NCBI RefSeq assembly: GCF_010365055.1
Contig: NZ_JAAFHA010000011.1
Coordinates: 1-62,975 of the forward strand
Length of the DNA: 62,975 nucleotides
Reading direction: 5' to 3'
Source: Rhodoferax sp.
GTDB lineage: Bacteria > Pseudomonadota > Gammaproteobacteria > Burkholderiales > Burkholderiaceae_C
A program made the translations under genes and the position numbers. Below the pieces are notes generated by a model. That model was given only the letters and a program-made list of their open reading frames with translations. It was not told the DNA's origin and made no database searches. How positions within the stretch are numbered: the first letter of the stretch is position 1; the number at the start of each line of letters is the position of its first letter. Below are positions 48,809-56,580 of this stretch, in pieces.

Positions 48809-49040
48809 TTTGTGCACCGGTTTGGAGAGTCGATTGGACCTGCTGGCGTATGGCTGCGCTTGACAAGTGTCAAAGGCAATGGCGATTAGGATGGGCGCCG
48901 ATGCCACAGCCCGAGCTGCCTCGATCTTCCTGCTGCAATCTTCATTCATTTGCCTGAGAGAAAAACATTTGAAATCAAGATCAGATGACAGCTTTTAGGG
49001 CCGCTGATTCACCATCCACTCCAACCATGCCAACCCAAGC

Positions 49041-49928
49041 CTAACGCTGCAGCCCCAGGCGGGTGAGATAACTCAAACCGTCCACCAGCGCCACCAGAAT
49101 CATCGTGGCGATGAGCACCGAACTGGTTTCCATCATCTGGAACAAGCCCATGTGAAAAGCCAGCATTTGCCCCAGGCCACCCGCGCCGACCACGCCCAGA
49201 ATGGCGGCCGCGCGGATATTGTTCTCCCAGCGGTACAGCGTGTAGCTCACCAGTTGGGGCAGGGCTTGGGGCAGGTCGGCGTACCAAAACACCTGGGCGG
49301 GCCGCACGCCCCGCAAGCGCAGCGCCTCGGCAGGGCCTTGCGGCTGGTTCTCAAAACTCTCGGCAAACAAGCGGCCGAGCACCCCGGTGGTGTGCAGCGC
49401 CAGCGCCAGGGTGCCGGCCAGGGGGCCCAGACCCGCAGATATCAACAACAGCGCGGCCCACACCAGCTCCGGAACGCTGCGCAGGGCGTTGAGCAGCAGC
49501 CGTGTGAGGTCACGCCAGCGGGCCGGGTCATCGGGGTGGGTCTTCGCAGCAGGCAGTGCCAGCGCCAGACCAGCCAGCGCAGCCAGGGCCGTGCCCACCG
49601 CTGACATGGCCAGGGTTTCCAGGCTAGCCCAAAAGATTTTGCGCAGAAAGGCCAAGTCGGCTTGCGGCTGTGTCAATTCCTGGATGAAACGCCCCATGGA
49701 TGCCAGCGCGTCACCCGACAAAAACTTGCGCCATTGCAAGTCCAGCGAAGCAAAGCTGCTCAGCACCAGAATGACCAAGCCCAGAGTCAGCCAGCACGCT
49801 GTGCAGTGCAGGTTCCAAATGGGGGGCGGTCGTCCCAGTGCCGGCCGGGTTATTGTTTGCCCAGCGCTTTCACAGGTGGGCCCGGACACCCGCTCTGGCA
49901 GCCCAGGTTCGCGCGTTGGCTTGATCAT
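49041..49928 (-). CDS. phnE2: ABC transporter permease, PhnE type (second)
   Basis: A 295-residue permease with about six helices. The EAA-like coupling segment is AEALRLRGVRPAQVFWYADLPQALPQLVSYTLYRWENNIRAAAILG (about 200-245). Its start overlaps the upstream permease stop (ATGA). Belongs to a D-C-E-E importer; see the binding-protein entry. Substrate uncertain between phosphonate/phosphite and selenate-type oxyanions. Confidence 0.88.
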   Translation of the reverse strand: MIKPTREPGLPERVSGPTCESAGQTITRPALGRPPPIWNLHCTACWLTLGLVILVLSSFASLDLQWRKFLSGDALASMGRFIQELTQPQADLAFLRKIFWASLETLAMSAVGTALAALAGLALALPAAKTHPDDPARWRDLTRLLLNALRSVPELVWAALLLISAGLGPLAGTLALALHTTGVLGRLFAESFENQPQGPAEALRLRGVRPAQVFWYADLPQALPQLVSYTLYRWENNIRAAAILGVVGAGGLGQMLAFHMGLFQMMETSSVLIATMILVALVDGLSYLTRLGLQR

Positions 49929-50752
49929 GCGAGGGCACTTCTGAGCAGGGCACTGACTCGGTCAGCCAACCAGACCAGTGCCATGAACACCAACAGCATG
50001 GTGGCGACCTCACTGCCGTTGAACATTTTCATGGACGCGTCCATTTGCTGACCCAAACCCCCGGCACCCACAAAGCCGAGCACGGCAGAGGAGCGAATGG
50101 CGCACTCCCAGCGGTAAATCGTGTAGCTGGTGAGCTCCGTGGCGCGTTGCGGCAACAAGGCGTAGAAAAAAGCCTGCAGTCGTCCCGCACCGTTGCGCAG
50201 CAGTGCCTGTGTTGGCTGCGCATCGCCCGATTCCAGAATCTCGGCATACACCTTGCCTAGCATGCCGGCGTAGGTGAGCGCAATGGCCAACACGCCCGAG
50301 GTCGGTCCCAGCCCCACCACACGCACAAAGATCAGCGCCCAGATCAGCTCGGGCACGCTCCTGAGCAGCATCAGCAACCAGCGCACGGCTTGGCGGACAG
50401 ATGCGGGAAGAAACGCCATGCGGCCGACCAGTGCCGACACCGACAAGGTGCGCGATGCGATCAGCGCCAGTGGCACCGCCCACCCCAGAGCCAGCGTGAT
50501 GCCTGCGGTGGCGATGGCCACGGTGCGCCAGGTCTCGCGCGCCACCATCCACAAAAATTCAGGCTCCAGCCTGGGCGGAAAAAAGTCGCCCAAAAAGTGC
50601 AAGGTGGGTTGCAGGCTTTGCGGGCTCAACAGCGCCCAGGGCTTGAATTCAGCCAGCACCAGCAGCGGCCAGGCCACGGCCAGCGTCGCCCATAGCGCAA
50701 ACACGCGGCCGATCCAGGCGGGGTCGCGGCGCGGGGCGACCCTCAACGACAT
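49925..50752 (-). CDS. phnE1: ABC transporter permease, PhnE type (first)
   Basis: A 275-residue inner-membrane permease. The coupling segment is LRNGAGRLQAFFYALLPQRATELTSYTIYRWECAIRSSAVLGFVGAGGLGQQM. ATG 50752 (MSLRVAPRRDPAWIGRV) is 10 nt after the ATPase stop and is chosen over the frame opening at 50842, which lies inside phnC. Two PhnE-like permeases likely form a heterodimer. Confidence 0.88.
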   Translation of the reverse strand: MSLRVAPRRDPAWIGRVFALWATLAVAWPLLVLAEFKPWALLSPQSLQPTLHFLGDFFPPRLEPEFLWMVARETWRTVAIATAGITLALGWAVPLALIASRTLSVSALVGRMAFLPASVRQAVRWLLMLLRSVPELIWALIFVRVVGLGPTSGVLAIALTYAGMLGKVYAEILESGDAQPTQALLRNGAGRLQAFFYALLPQRATELTSYTIYRWECAIRSSAVLGFVGAGGLGQQMDASMKMFNGSEVATMLLVFMALVWLADRVSALLRSALA

Positions 50753-50762
50753 GGTTCGTCTT

Positions 50763-51593
50763 TCACCGGTATGTGGCCACCAGCGTTGACATGGCTGCAG
50801 CAGACAGCTCGACCACGGGTGCGGTGCCAGCCAGTTCGTCAAGATGGCGGGCGTACAAATCGGTCAGCCGCGCGGGGCTTACTTGGTCTGCGGGCAGGTC
50901 AAAGACAATCTCGCCTTCGCGCAGCCCCACGATCCGGGGAAAGTGCTGCAAAGCCATTTCCACGTGGTGCAAGGTGGCAACCAGCGTGGCCTTGTGCTCA
51001 CGCGCCACCGCGGTCAGTGACTCGCAGGCTTGGCGGGCGCGTTCGGGATCCAGCGCCGACAAGGGCTCATCCACCAGCAACAGCGTCGCCTTGGACACGG
51101 CCAGCCGCGCCAAACCAACGCGCTGGCGCTCACCACCTGAGAGCCGATCGACGCGGTCAAACAGCTTTTCTGACAAGTCAAAACGCGCCAGCGCGTCATA
51201 AGCCAGGTCAAGCCGTTGAGGGTAGAACAGGTTGCTCAAGCTGGCCCACAGCCCCATGCCAGGCAACCGGCCCGCCAGCACAGCGGTGACCACCCGTTGG
51301 CGCGGGGGCAGCGGCGGCACCTGCGGCGCCAGAAACAACTGACCGCGCAGGCGCTGCAGATCAGGCGTGCGCAGAGCCCAGGGGTTGCGCTGATCCAGCA
51401 ACAAGTCGCCCTGTGTTGGTGGCAGGGCGCAGGCCAAGAGCTGCAGCAGCGTGGTTTTACCGGCGCCAGAAGGACCGATGATGGCCAGCTGCTCACCAGA
51501 CGCCACGCGCAAGCTCAGTGCCTTCAGAGCAGGGGCGGTGGCGGACTTGGCTGCAGGGTGACTTGCCGAACAGTTCTGCAGCACCACTTTCAT
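50763..51593 (-). CDS. phnC: ABC transporter ATPase, PhnC type
   Basis: A 276-residue nucleotide-binding subunit: Walker A IGPSGAGKTTLLQLLA, Q-loop in FLAPQVPPL, signature RLSGGERQRVGLARLAV, Walker B TLLLVDEPLSALD and the switch His in VATLHHVEMAL. The order of motifs and the C-terminal DQVSPARLTDLYA tail match PhnC. The intergenic stretch before it holds repeat copy H. Confidence 0.9.
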   Translation of the reverse strand: MKVVLQNCSASHPAAKSATAPALKALSLRVASGEQLAIIGPSGAGKTTLLQLLACALPPTQGDLLLDQRNPWALRTPDLQRLRGQLFLAPQVPPLPPRQRVVTAVLAGRLPGMGLWASLSNLFYPQRLDLAYDALARFDLSEKLFDRVDRLSGGERQRVGLARLAVSKATLLLVDEPLSALDPERARQACESLTAVAREHKATLVATLHHVEMALQHFPRIVGLREGEIVFDLPADQVSPARLTDLYARHLDELAGTAPVVELSAAAMSTLVATYR

Positions 51594-51610
51594 AGATGAA
51601 AATGGCTTGC

Positions 51611-51638
51611 AGCCCCCGATTCATATGGGCTTGTAGCT
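51611..51638 (-). repeat. short dispersed repeat, copy H
   Basis: The minus strand reads TTTTGATAGCTACAAGCCCA and on to TCGGGGGCT, then GCAAGCCATTTTC. Intergenic between the binding protein and ATPase genes. Core length 28 nt. Confidence 0.6.
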
Positions 51639-51663
51639 ATCAAAACGGAATTGCTCCAGGCCG

Positions 51664-52530
51664 TTACTTGAGCAAACCTGCACTGCGTGCGGCGGTCTCA
51701 ATGCCCCTGTAATTGGCGGCTTGGGTCGGAATAAACCGGCTGGCGCGCTGCAATTCCAACAGTTGCTTGCCCTCTGGCGTGCTGTTGTTCAGGTCGAGAA
51801 AGGCGCGGGTGACTTTGTCCTTCAGGGCTTGGGGCATGTCGGCGTGCACCGTCCAGTTGTAGTCAAAGTAAGCGGGTGTGGTGTAGAACACCCGGACCTT
51901 GGCGCTGTCGACCTTTTTGTCGGCCACAAACTTTTCCCACACCGAGATGTTCAGCGCACCGGCATCCACCTTGCCGGCGGCGACCGCCGCAATGGTGGCA
52001 TCGTGTGCGCCCGAGAAAGCCACACGTTTGAGGTCTTTGTCAGGGTCGACCTTGGCTTCCAGCATGAAACTGCGTGGCATCAGGTGCCCGGACGTGCTCG
52101 ACGCTGCGCCAAAGCTGAGTGTTTTGCCTTTCAGGTCAGCCAGCGAATGGATGTCAGCGTTCGAGGTGATGAAGATCGACTTGAACTTTTCATCCTCCGC
52201 GCGCTGCACCAGCGGCTCGGCCTTGCCCCCGGAGCGGACATGGGCCTGCACAAAGGTGAAGCCGCCGAACCAGGCCATGTCCACTTGCTTGTTGACCAGG
52301 GTTTCCACCGCGGCGGCGTAGTCAGACACGGGGGTGAACTCGACCTTTATGCCCAGCCTTTGTTCCAGGTATTTCACCAGTGGCGCGGCCTTGCGGGCCA
52401 GTTCGGTGGGCGACTCGTCAGGGATGGCGGTGATTTTGAAGACCTGCTCGGCGAGCGTTTGGGTTGCGAACCCGAAGGCAGCGCAGGCGATCAGTGCTTG
52501 AAGTGTCAAGCGGCGTGAGGTGTTGAGCAT
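51664..52530 (-). CDS. phnD: phosphonate/selenate-type ABC transporter substrate-binding protein
   Basis: A 288-residue periplasmic binding protein with a signal peptide (LTLQALIACAAFGFATQTLAE). FKITAIPDESPTELARKAAP, VEFTPVSDYAAAVETL, DMAWFGGFTFVQA and SFGAASSTSGHLMPRSF are typical of the PhnD superfamily. The AIPDE and WFGG wording resembles the subgroup annotated as putative selenate transporters more than true PhnD, though I cannot run the profile. First gene of the set; no C-P lyase or selU gene is present to fix the substrate. Confidence 0.85.
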   Translation of the reverse strand: MLNTSRRLTLQALIACAAFGFATQTLAEQVFKITAIPDESPTELARKAAPLVKYLEQRLGIKVEFTPVSDYAAAVETLVNKQVDMAWFGGFTFVQAHVRSGGKAEPLVQRAEDEKFKSIFITSNADIHSLADLKGKTLSFGAASSTSGHLMPRSFMLEAKVDPDKDLKRVAFSGAHDATIAAVAAGKVDAGALNISVWEKFVADKKVDSAKVRVFYTTPAYFDYNWTVHADMPQALKDKVTRAFLDLNNSTPEGKQLLELQRASRFIPTQAANYRGIETAARSAGLLK

Positions 52531-52657
52531 TAAGAGCTTTCCAGAGTTTGAGTTAGCCAGCGCATGTAAAGGTGCGCCAAGGCGGGCGCAATGTTAATGG
52601 GAATTGGGTTGATGGCCTGAAACGCCACGATCAGGCCCTTGCCAGTCGCCGCGCCGC

Positions 52658-52885
52658 ATGAAAACCCCAGAATTTGTCCAGCTTCACCATGACCACCATG
52701 ACCACGCCGAGGTCATTCGCCACGAACTCATTCAAGGGTTGACCGCCGACCCGCAGCCCGGTGGTGCAGACGTCTCGCCCAAGTTTCCTTACGACGCTTT
52801 GGGTTCGCGCTTGGTTGAAGCCATCACCGAGTTTCCCGAGTACTGCCCCACGGGTGACCAAAATACCCCAACTTCTCATGGTGGC
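52658..52885 (+). pseudogene. EgtD-like histidine methyltransferase, N-terminal relic
   Basis: HAEVIRHELIQGLTADPQPG and SPKFPYDALGSRLVEAITEFPEYCPT match the N-terminus of EgtD (ergothioneine biosynthesis), where the segment SPK.FYDA.GS.LF..I..LPEYYPT is diagnostic. Homology ends after about 65 residues and is followed by unrelated sequence. Downstream nothing resembles the SAM domain. Probably a deletion remnant. Confidence 0.55.
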
Positions 52886-52955
52886 AGATCAGTTTGACGC
52901 GACGAAGATGATTGAAACTTCTGGTAAAGTGCCTCTAACAACCTGAAAGAATACT

Positions 52956-53141
52956 TTGGCAACACCGAATTACGGATACGAGAAGCGTCAGAAAGAACTG
53001 GCGAAAAAGAAGAAAAAAGAAGAAAAGCTTAAGCACAAAGCCGATCGCAAGGTGGGTGAGGGTGCTGAAGGCGATGTGCCCGATGAAAATGAAGCGGCTC
53101 AATCGACTGAGCCCGGCGCTGAGGGCCCGGTGTCGTCCTGA
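52956..53141 (+). CDS. small lysine-rich conserved protein
   Basis: 61 residues, MATPNYGYEKRQKELAKKKK then an acidic tail. A start at TTG 52956 is assumed because the MATPNYGYEKRQ N-terminus looks like small conserved proteins of betaproteobacteria as I recall them. No membrane segment, no known domain. It stands alone ahead of rlmB. Confidence 0.6.
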   Translation: MATPNYGYEKRQKELAKKKKKEEKLKHKADRKVGEGAEGDVPDENEAAQSTEPGAEGPVSS

Positions 53142-53248
53142 GTCGCACGACACAAAACGGCGACGCACGGTGTTGAAACCAGCCACTCCGTTTTATAAAT
53201 AGGCCGTGGGTGGCTCTTGCCAAGAGCGCAAGCCACGATAATTCAGCC

Positions 53249-54019
53249 ATGTCTTCAACCAAAGTCTTATTCGGCTTCCATGCCGTCGGCGTGCGTCTCA
53301 AAACTGCGCCCAAATCCATCATCGAGATTTATTTCGAGCCGACACGGCGCGATGCGCGCATGCGCCAGTTTCTGGACAAAGCCAATGAGGCCGGTGCGCG
53401 CCTGATCGAGTCCGATGGCATCCGTCTGGCCAAGCTGTGTGGCGGCCACGGTCACCAGGGCGTGGCGGCGCGGGTGCAGGAACTGGCCCAAGTTCACTCG
53501 CTGGACGAATTGCTGGAACAACTCGAAGCCGCGCAAGCGGACAAGCCCGTGGCCGAGCGTGAAGCACCGTTGATTCTTGTGCTCGATGGCGTCACCGATC
53601 CCCACAACCTGGGTGCCTGCCTGCGTGTGGCCGACGGCGCTGGCGTGCACGCCGTGATCGCCCCCAAAGACCACGCCGCCGGCATCAATGCCACAGTGGC
53701 CAAGGTTGCCAGCGGCGCGGCCGAGACCGTGCCCTACTTCATGGTGACCAATCTGGCGCGCACCTTGAATGAGCTCAAGGAACGCCATATCTGGATCATC
53801 GGCACCAGCGACGTGGCACCTAAAACCATTTACCAGGCCGACCTCAGAGGTCCGGTGGCGCTGGTGCTGGGTGCCGAGGGCGACGGCATGCGCGCGCTGA
53901 CCGCCAAAACCTGTGATGAATTAGTGAGCATCCCGATGCGCGGCGCCGTTGAGAGCCTCAATGTGTCGGTGGCCAGCGGTGTGTGTTTGTATGAGGCGCT
54001 GCGCCAGCGATTGAATTGA
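53249..54019 (+). CDS. rlmB: 23S rRNA (guanosine-2'-O-)-methyltransferase RlmB
   Basis: A 256-residue SpoU-family enzyme that methylates G2251 of 23S rRNA. The N-terminal substrate-binding part starts [15 protein letters not shown]. The knot domain has the three SPOUT motifs: [33 protein letters not shown] and [26 protein letters not shown] 53249 fits the family start; codons from 53210 are not homologous. Length normal. Confidence 0.93.
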   Translation: MSSTKVLFGFHAVGVRLKTAPKSIIEIYFEPTRRDARMRQFLDKANEAGARLIESDGIRLAKLCGGHGHQGVAARVQELAQVHSLDELLEQLEAAQADKPVAEREAPLILVLDGVTDPHNLGACLRVADGAGVHAVIAPKDHAAGINATVAKVASGAAETVPYFMVTNLARTLNELKERHIWIIGTSDVAPKTIYQADLRGPVALVLGAEGDGMRALTAKTCDELVSIPMRGAVESLNVSVASGVCLYEALRQRLN

Positions 54020-54079
54020 CGACGGCGCGTGGGCGCTGCGTTGCACTTCAGTCTGTCTTTCCCACCTCTTGGGGGTTTT

Positions 54080-54439
54080 ATGGTTACTACTAAATTCAGA
54101 GCTACTCATGCTTTATTGGCGGGGGCTAGCGCGTTATTTCTTCTTACAAGTTGCACACAGGAGCAGCAGAACAAGATCAGCCGCGACATCCAGAACTGGA
54201 CCGGAACCAACGGCGTGCTGGAGGTCTATGCGGGCGACAAGGTGATGCGTCGTTTCCTCAAGATCGACAAGCTCAGCACCGGCATGGGCACGGATGACAA
54301 CAAACCGCGTCCTTATCGCTATGGTTATGGCGTGCTGGACGAGAACTTGAATTTTGTCGCGGATCCAGGCGAGAAAAAAGTCTACTTTGAGATCAGCGAC
54401 TACGGCTCCAACTACCTGTTCTTTGAGAGCCCGCGCTGA
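54080..54439 (+). CDS. small lipoprotein whose signal peptide is encoded by a dispersed repeat
   Basis: 119 residues. Signal peptide TTKFRATHALLAGASALFLL with lipobox LTSC (Cys about 25) directs lipidation and outer- or inner-membrane anchoring. The mature part (KISRDIQNWTGTNGVLEVYAGDK ... YGYGVLDENLNFVADPGEKKVYFEISDYGSNYLFFESPR) has no domain that I recognise and reads as a beta-rich domain. ATG 54080 is preceded by GGGGG. Repeat copy K covers codons for residues about 7-16 and its flanks cover nearly the whole signal. It follows rlmB by 60 nt. Function unknown. Confidence 0.75.
   Translation: MVTTKFRATHALLAGASALFLLTSCTQEQQNKISRDIQNWTGTNGVLEVYAGDKVMRRFLKIDKLSTGMGTDDNKPRPYRYGYGVLDENLNFVADPGEKKVYFEISDYGSNYLFFESPR
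54100..54127 (+). repeat. short dispersed repeat, copy K, inside a lipoprotein signal peptide
   Basis: GTTACTACTAAATTCAGAGC leads into the core, which ends TTGGCGGGGGCT and is followed by AGCGCGTTATTTCTT. Aligned without gaps to copy I (61653), 27 of 45 positions match. It encodes AT..HALLAGA of the signal peptide. Confidence 0.6.
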
Positions 54440-54490
54440 TCAAAAGGCGTTGGACGCGCTGGTTTTGAGCTGGTCCAAGCCAGCCCCAAC

Positions 54491-55354
54491 CTAGAGGTCA
54501 TAAAAGGCGCGTATGACTTCCCATGCCGCAGCGGCATCATCCACGTAAGTGAACAGGTCCAGGTCCTGCGCCGAGATCACGCCTTCTTCGACCATCAGAT
54601 CCATGTTGATCAGTCGCTTCCAGTAGTCGGTGCCAAACAAGACAATCGGCACCGGTTTGGACTTGCGGGTCTGCACCAGGGTGATTACTTCAAACAATTC
54701 ATCGAGCGTGCCAAAGCCGCCGGGGAACGCCACCAGGGCCTTGGCCCGCATCATGAAATGCATCTTGCGCAGCGCAAAGTAGTGAAACTTGAAGCTCAAG
54801 GTTGGCGTGATGTAGGGGTTGGGGTTCTGCTCGTGCAGCAGGGAAATATTCAGGCCCACGCTCAGGGCGCCCATTTCGTGCGAGCCACGGTTAGCGGCCT
54901 CCATGATGCCAGGGCCGCCGCCGGTGGCAATGAAGAGGCGCTCTTCATGCCGTCGGTGCGCGCTGTACCCCGCGACCTGCCGGGCAAACAGGCGCGCCTG
55001 GTCGTAGTAGTGGGCGTTGCGCATCTGTCGCTGGGCGACACGCAGCGCGTTGGCATCCCCGCTGGCTTGCGCTTGCTGCAGACTCGCCTGGGCAGTCTCG
55101 GGCGAGGGCGAGCGGGCGCTGCCAAAAACCACAATAGTGCTGTCGACACCTTGCTCGGCCTGGTCCAGATCGGGCTTGAGCATTTCAAGTTGAAAGCGGA
55201 TGCCGCGTGTTTCTCGCCGCACCAAAAATTCTGGGTCGGCAAATGCCAGGCGGTAGGCATCTGCCTCCAACAGAGGGGCGATGTCAGCCTGGCTTTTCAA
55301 CTCCGTTTCGGAATCAGGCAGGCGAGGTTCGGAAAGGTTTTCAGTGGTGTCCAT
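54491..55354 (-). CDS. LOG-family (TIGR00730) Rossmann-fold protein
   Basis: A 287-residue protein; the C-terminal half carries the lysine-decarboxylase-like motifs FIATGGGPGIMEAANRGSHEMGA and LVAFPGGFGTLDELFEVITLVQTRK (PGGxGTxxE). Relatives are nucleotide 5'-monophosphate phosphoribohydrolases (PpnN/LOG). The N-terminal extension (about 1-90) is longer than in minimal LOG proteins. ATG 55354 is assumed; ATG 55387 is an alternative. Convergent with the lipoprotein. Confidence 0.85.
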   Translation of the reverse strand: MDTTENLSEPRLPDSETELKSQADIAPLLEADAYRLAFADPEFLVRRETRGIRFQLEMLKPDLDQAEQGVDSTIVVFGSARSPSPETAQASLQQAQASGDANALRVAQRQMRNAHYYDQARLFARQVAGYSAHRRHEERLFIATGGGPGIMEAANRGSHEMGALSVGLNISLLHEQNPNPYITPTLSFKFHYFALRKMHFMMRAKALVAFPGGFGTLDELFEVITLVQTRKSKPVPIVLFGTDYWKRLINMDLMVEEGVISAQDLDLFTYVDDAAAAWEVIRAFYDL

Positions 55355-55419
55355 GGCTGCGATTGTGTGCGAAAAACTGTGACACATCGCCTGGCCAACC
55401 CGCGGCGGATCGACTTAAT

Positions 55420-55725
55420 TCAAGGAAGCTGTCTTCGGATGGGTTGTTTAGCCAACCAATGCTGTGTTTGCCTGTAAGCCTTCCAGGCCCACCACAGGCG
55501 CCCGCCCCACACCATCGCACGTCGCGGTCGCACCAGAACCGAAAGTGCCAGAACGCCGAGCGGCCACTGTGGGTTGCGATAAATCCATTGCAGACCGCCT
55601 CGTGCCTGGTCGATCATGGCCAGAGGTCGCTGCAAAACCTGCGCCTGATCGGCCAGGACCAGGCGCAAGCGCGCACTGTGCGCCAGCAACTGCTGTTGGC
55701 GCACGACCAGTTCATCGTTGTTCAT
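55420..55725 (-). CDS. yqjK: YqjK-like small protein
   Basis: A 101-residue protein with a glutamine-rich helical N-terminus (MNNDELVVRQQQLLAHSARLRLVLADQ) and a short hydrophobic segment (WPLGVLALSVLVR). It follows YqjE with a 14-nt overlap, the order found in the yqjD-yqjE-yqjK set. Function unknown; role in membrane or stress suggested for the operon. Confidence 0.7.
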   Translation of the reverse strand: MNNDELVVRQQQLLAHSARLRLVLADQAQVLQRPLAMIDQARGGLQWIYRNPQWPLGVLALSVLVRPRRAMVWGGRLWWAWKAYRQTQHWLAKQPIRRQLP

Positions 55726-56113
55726 GGGAACCTGAGGTTTGAAGGCCAGCGCGATCGAGCTTCAACTCAGCCAGGCTCGCTTCAAATATGCCCGTCGCAC
55801 TCTGCAGTCGTTTTCGCGCCGCGAACGCCAACCAGGCGCCGGCAGCGAAAAATAGCAGCGTCAGAACGCCCACTGCGGGCAGGCGATAACCCTCCCAAAA
55901 CAGCAGGATGATGAAGCCGCACAACAACACCACGCCGACACCCACCGCCAGGAGGGCAATCAAGCCGAAGAGCAGGGCGTCAAAGAGACGCCGCTTCTCC
56001 AGTTCGAGCTCGGTGCCCAGCAGTTCCAGTCTTACCTGGGCAATCTCAAGTACCGTACCCAGCAGGCGGCGCACCGAGGCGAACAGACCGCTACTCTTTC
56101 CCGTGTTGCTCAT
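55712..56113 (-). CDS. yqjE: YqjE-like phage-holin-superfamily protein
   Basis: A 133-residue membrane protein with two helices (LLFGLIALLAVGVGVVLLCGFIILLF and LPAVGVLTLLFFAAGAWLAFAA). The cytoplasmic N-terminus RLLGTVLEIAQVRLELLGTELELEKRR is the conserved amphipathic stretch. It lies 25 nt after the DUF883 gene. Confidence 0.8.
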   Translation of the reverse strand: MSNTGKSSGLFASVRRLLGTVLEIAQVRLELLGTELELEKRRLFDALLFGLIALLAVGVGVVLLCGFIILLFWEGYRLPAVGVLTLLFFAAGAWLAFAARKRLQSATGIFEASLAELKLDRAGLQTSGSHEQR

Positions 56114-56137
56114 GCATTGGGCAGAAAAGCTGCCGAC

Positions 56138-56449
56138 TTAACGACGACTGATCAGCAGGCCGACGACTAGCCCGATGCCCGCCGCGATACCGATTGATTT
56201 CCAGGGGTTGACATGCACAAAATCGTCAGCAGCGTGGCCTGCTGCCTTGGCTTTGGCAACGGTTGCCTCCTGTAAATGACGCAGTTCGTCCTTGGCCTGG
56301 TTCATTCGGGCTTGCACGCGGCCACGCAGATCGGCGGCGCTTTCACCTGCTTGGTCAGCCGTCATGCGCAGCACCTCTCCAGCGTCGGCAATTACCGTGT
56401 TCAGGTCGCTCATTAATTTGTCTTTTTGAACCGTCGTGATGTCATCCAT
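56138..56449 (-). CDS. yqjD: DUF883 family protein (ElaB/YqjD-like)
   Basis: A 103-residue protein. An amphipathic helical N-terminus (KLMSDLNTVIADAGEVLRMTAD) is followed by GRVQARMNQAKDELRHLQEAT and a C-terminal tail anchor, NPWKSIGIAAGIGLVVGLLISRR. In E. coli such proteins link ribosomes to the membrane in stationary phase. ATG 56449 is used; the longer frame to 56530 has no homology. Confidence 0.85.
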   Translation of the reverse strand: MDDITTVQKDKLMSDLNTVIADAGEVLRMTADQAGESAADLRGRVQARMNQAKDELRHLQEATVAKAKAAGHAADDFVHVNPWKSIGIAAGIGLVVGLLISRR

Positions 56450-56580
56450 TGCAAACCTCCATTGGAATTGAAACCCAATCGAACAATACTGACTGATTCG
56501 GTGCCATGACTTGATAAAAATCACAGGCATTGATCATGCACAAATTTGAGGTTTTGAAGTCGCACTAGCATGTTGTGCCT

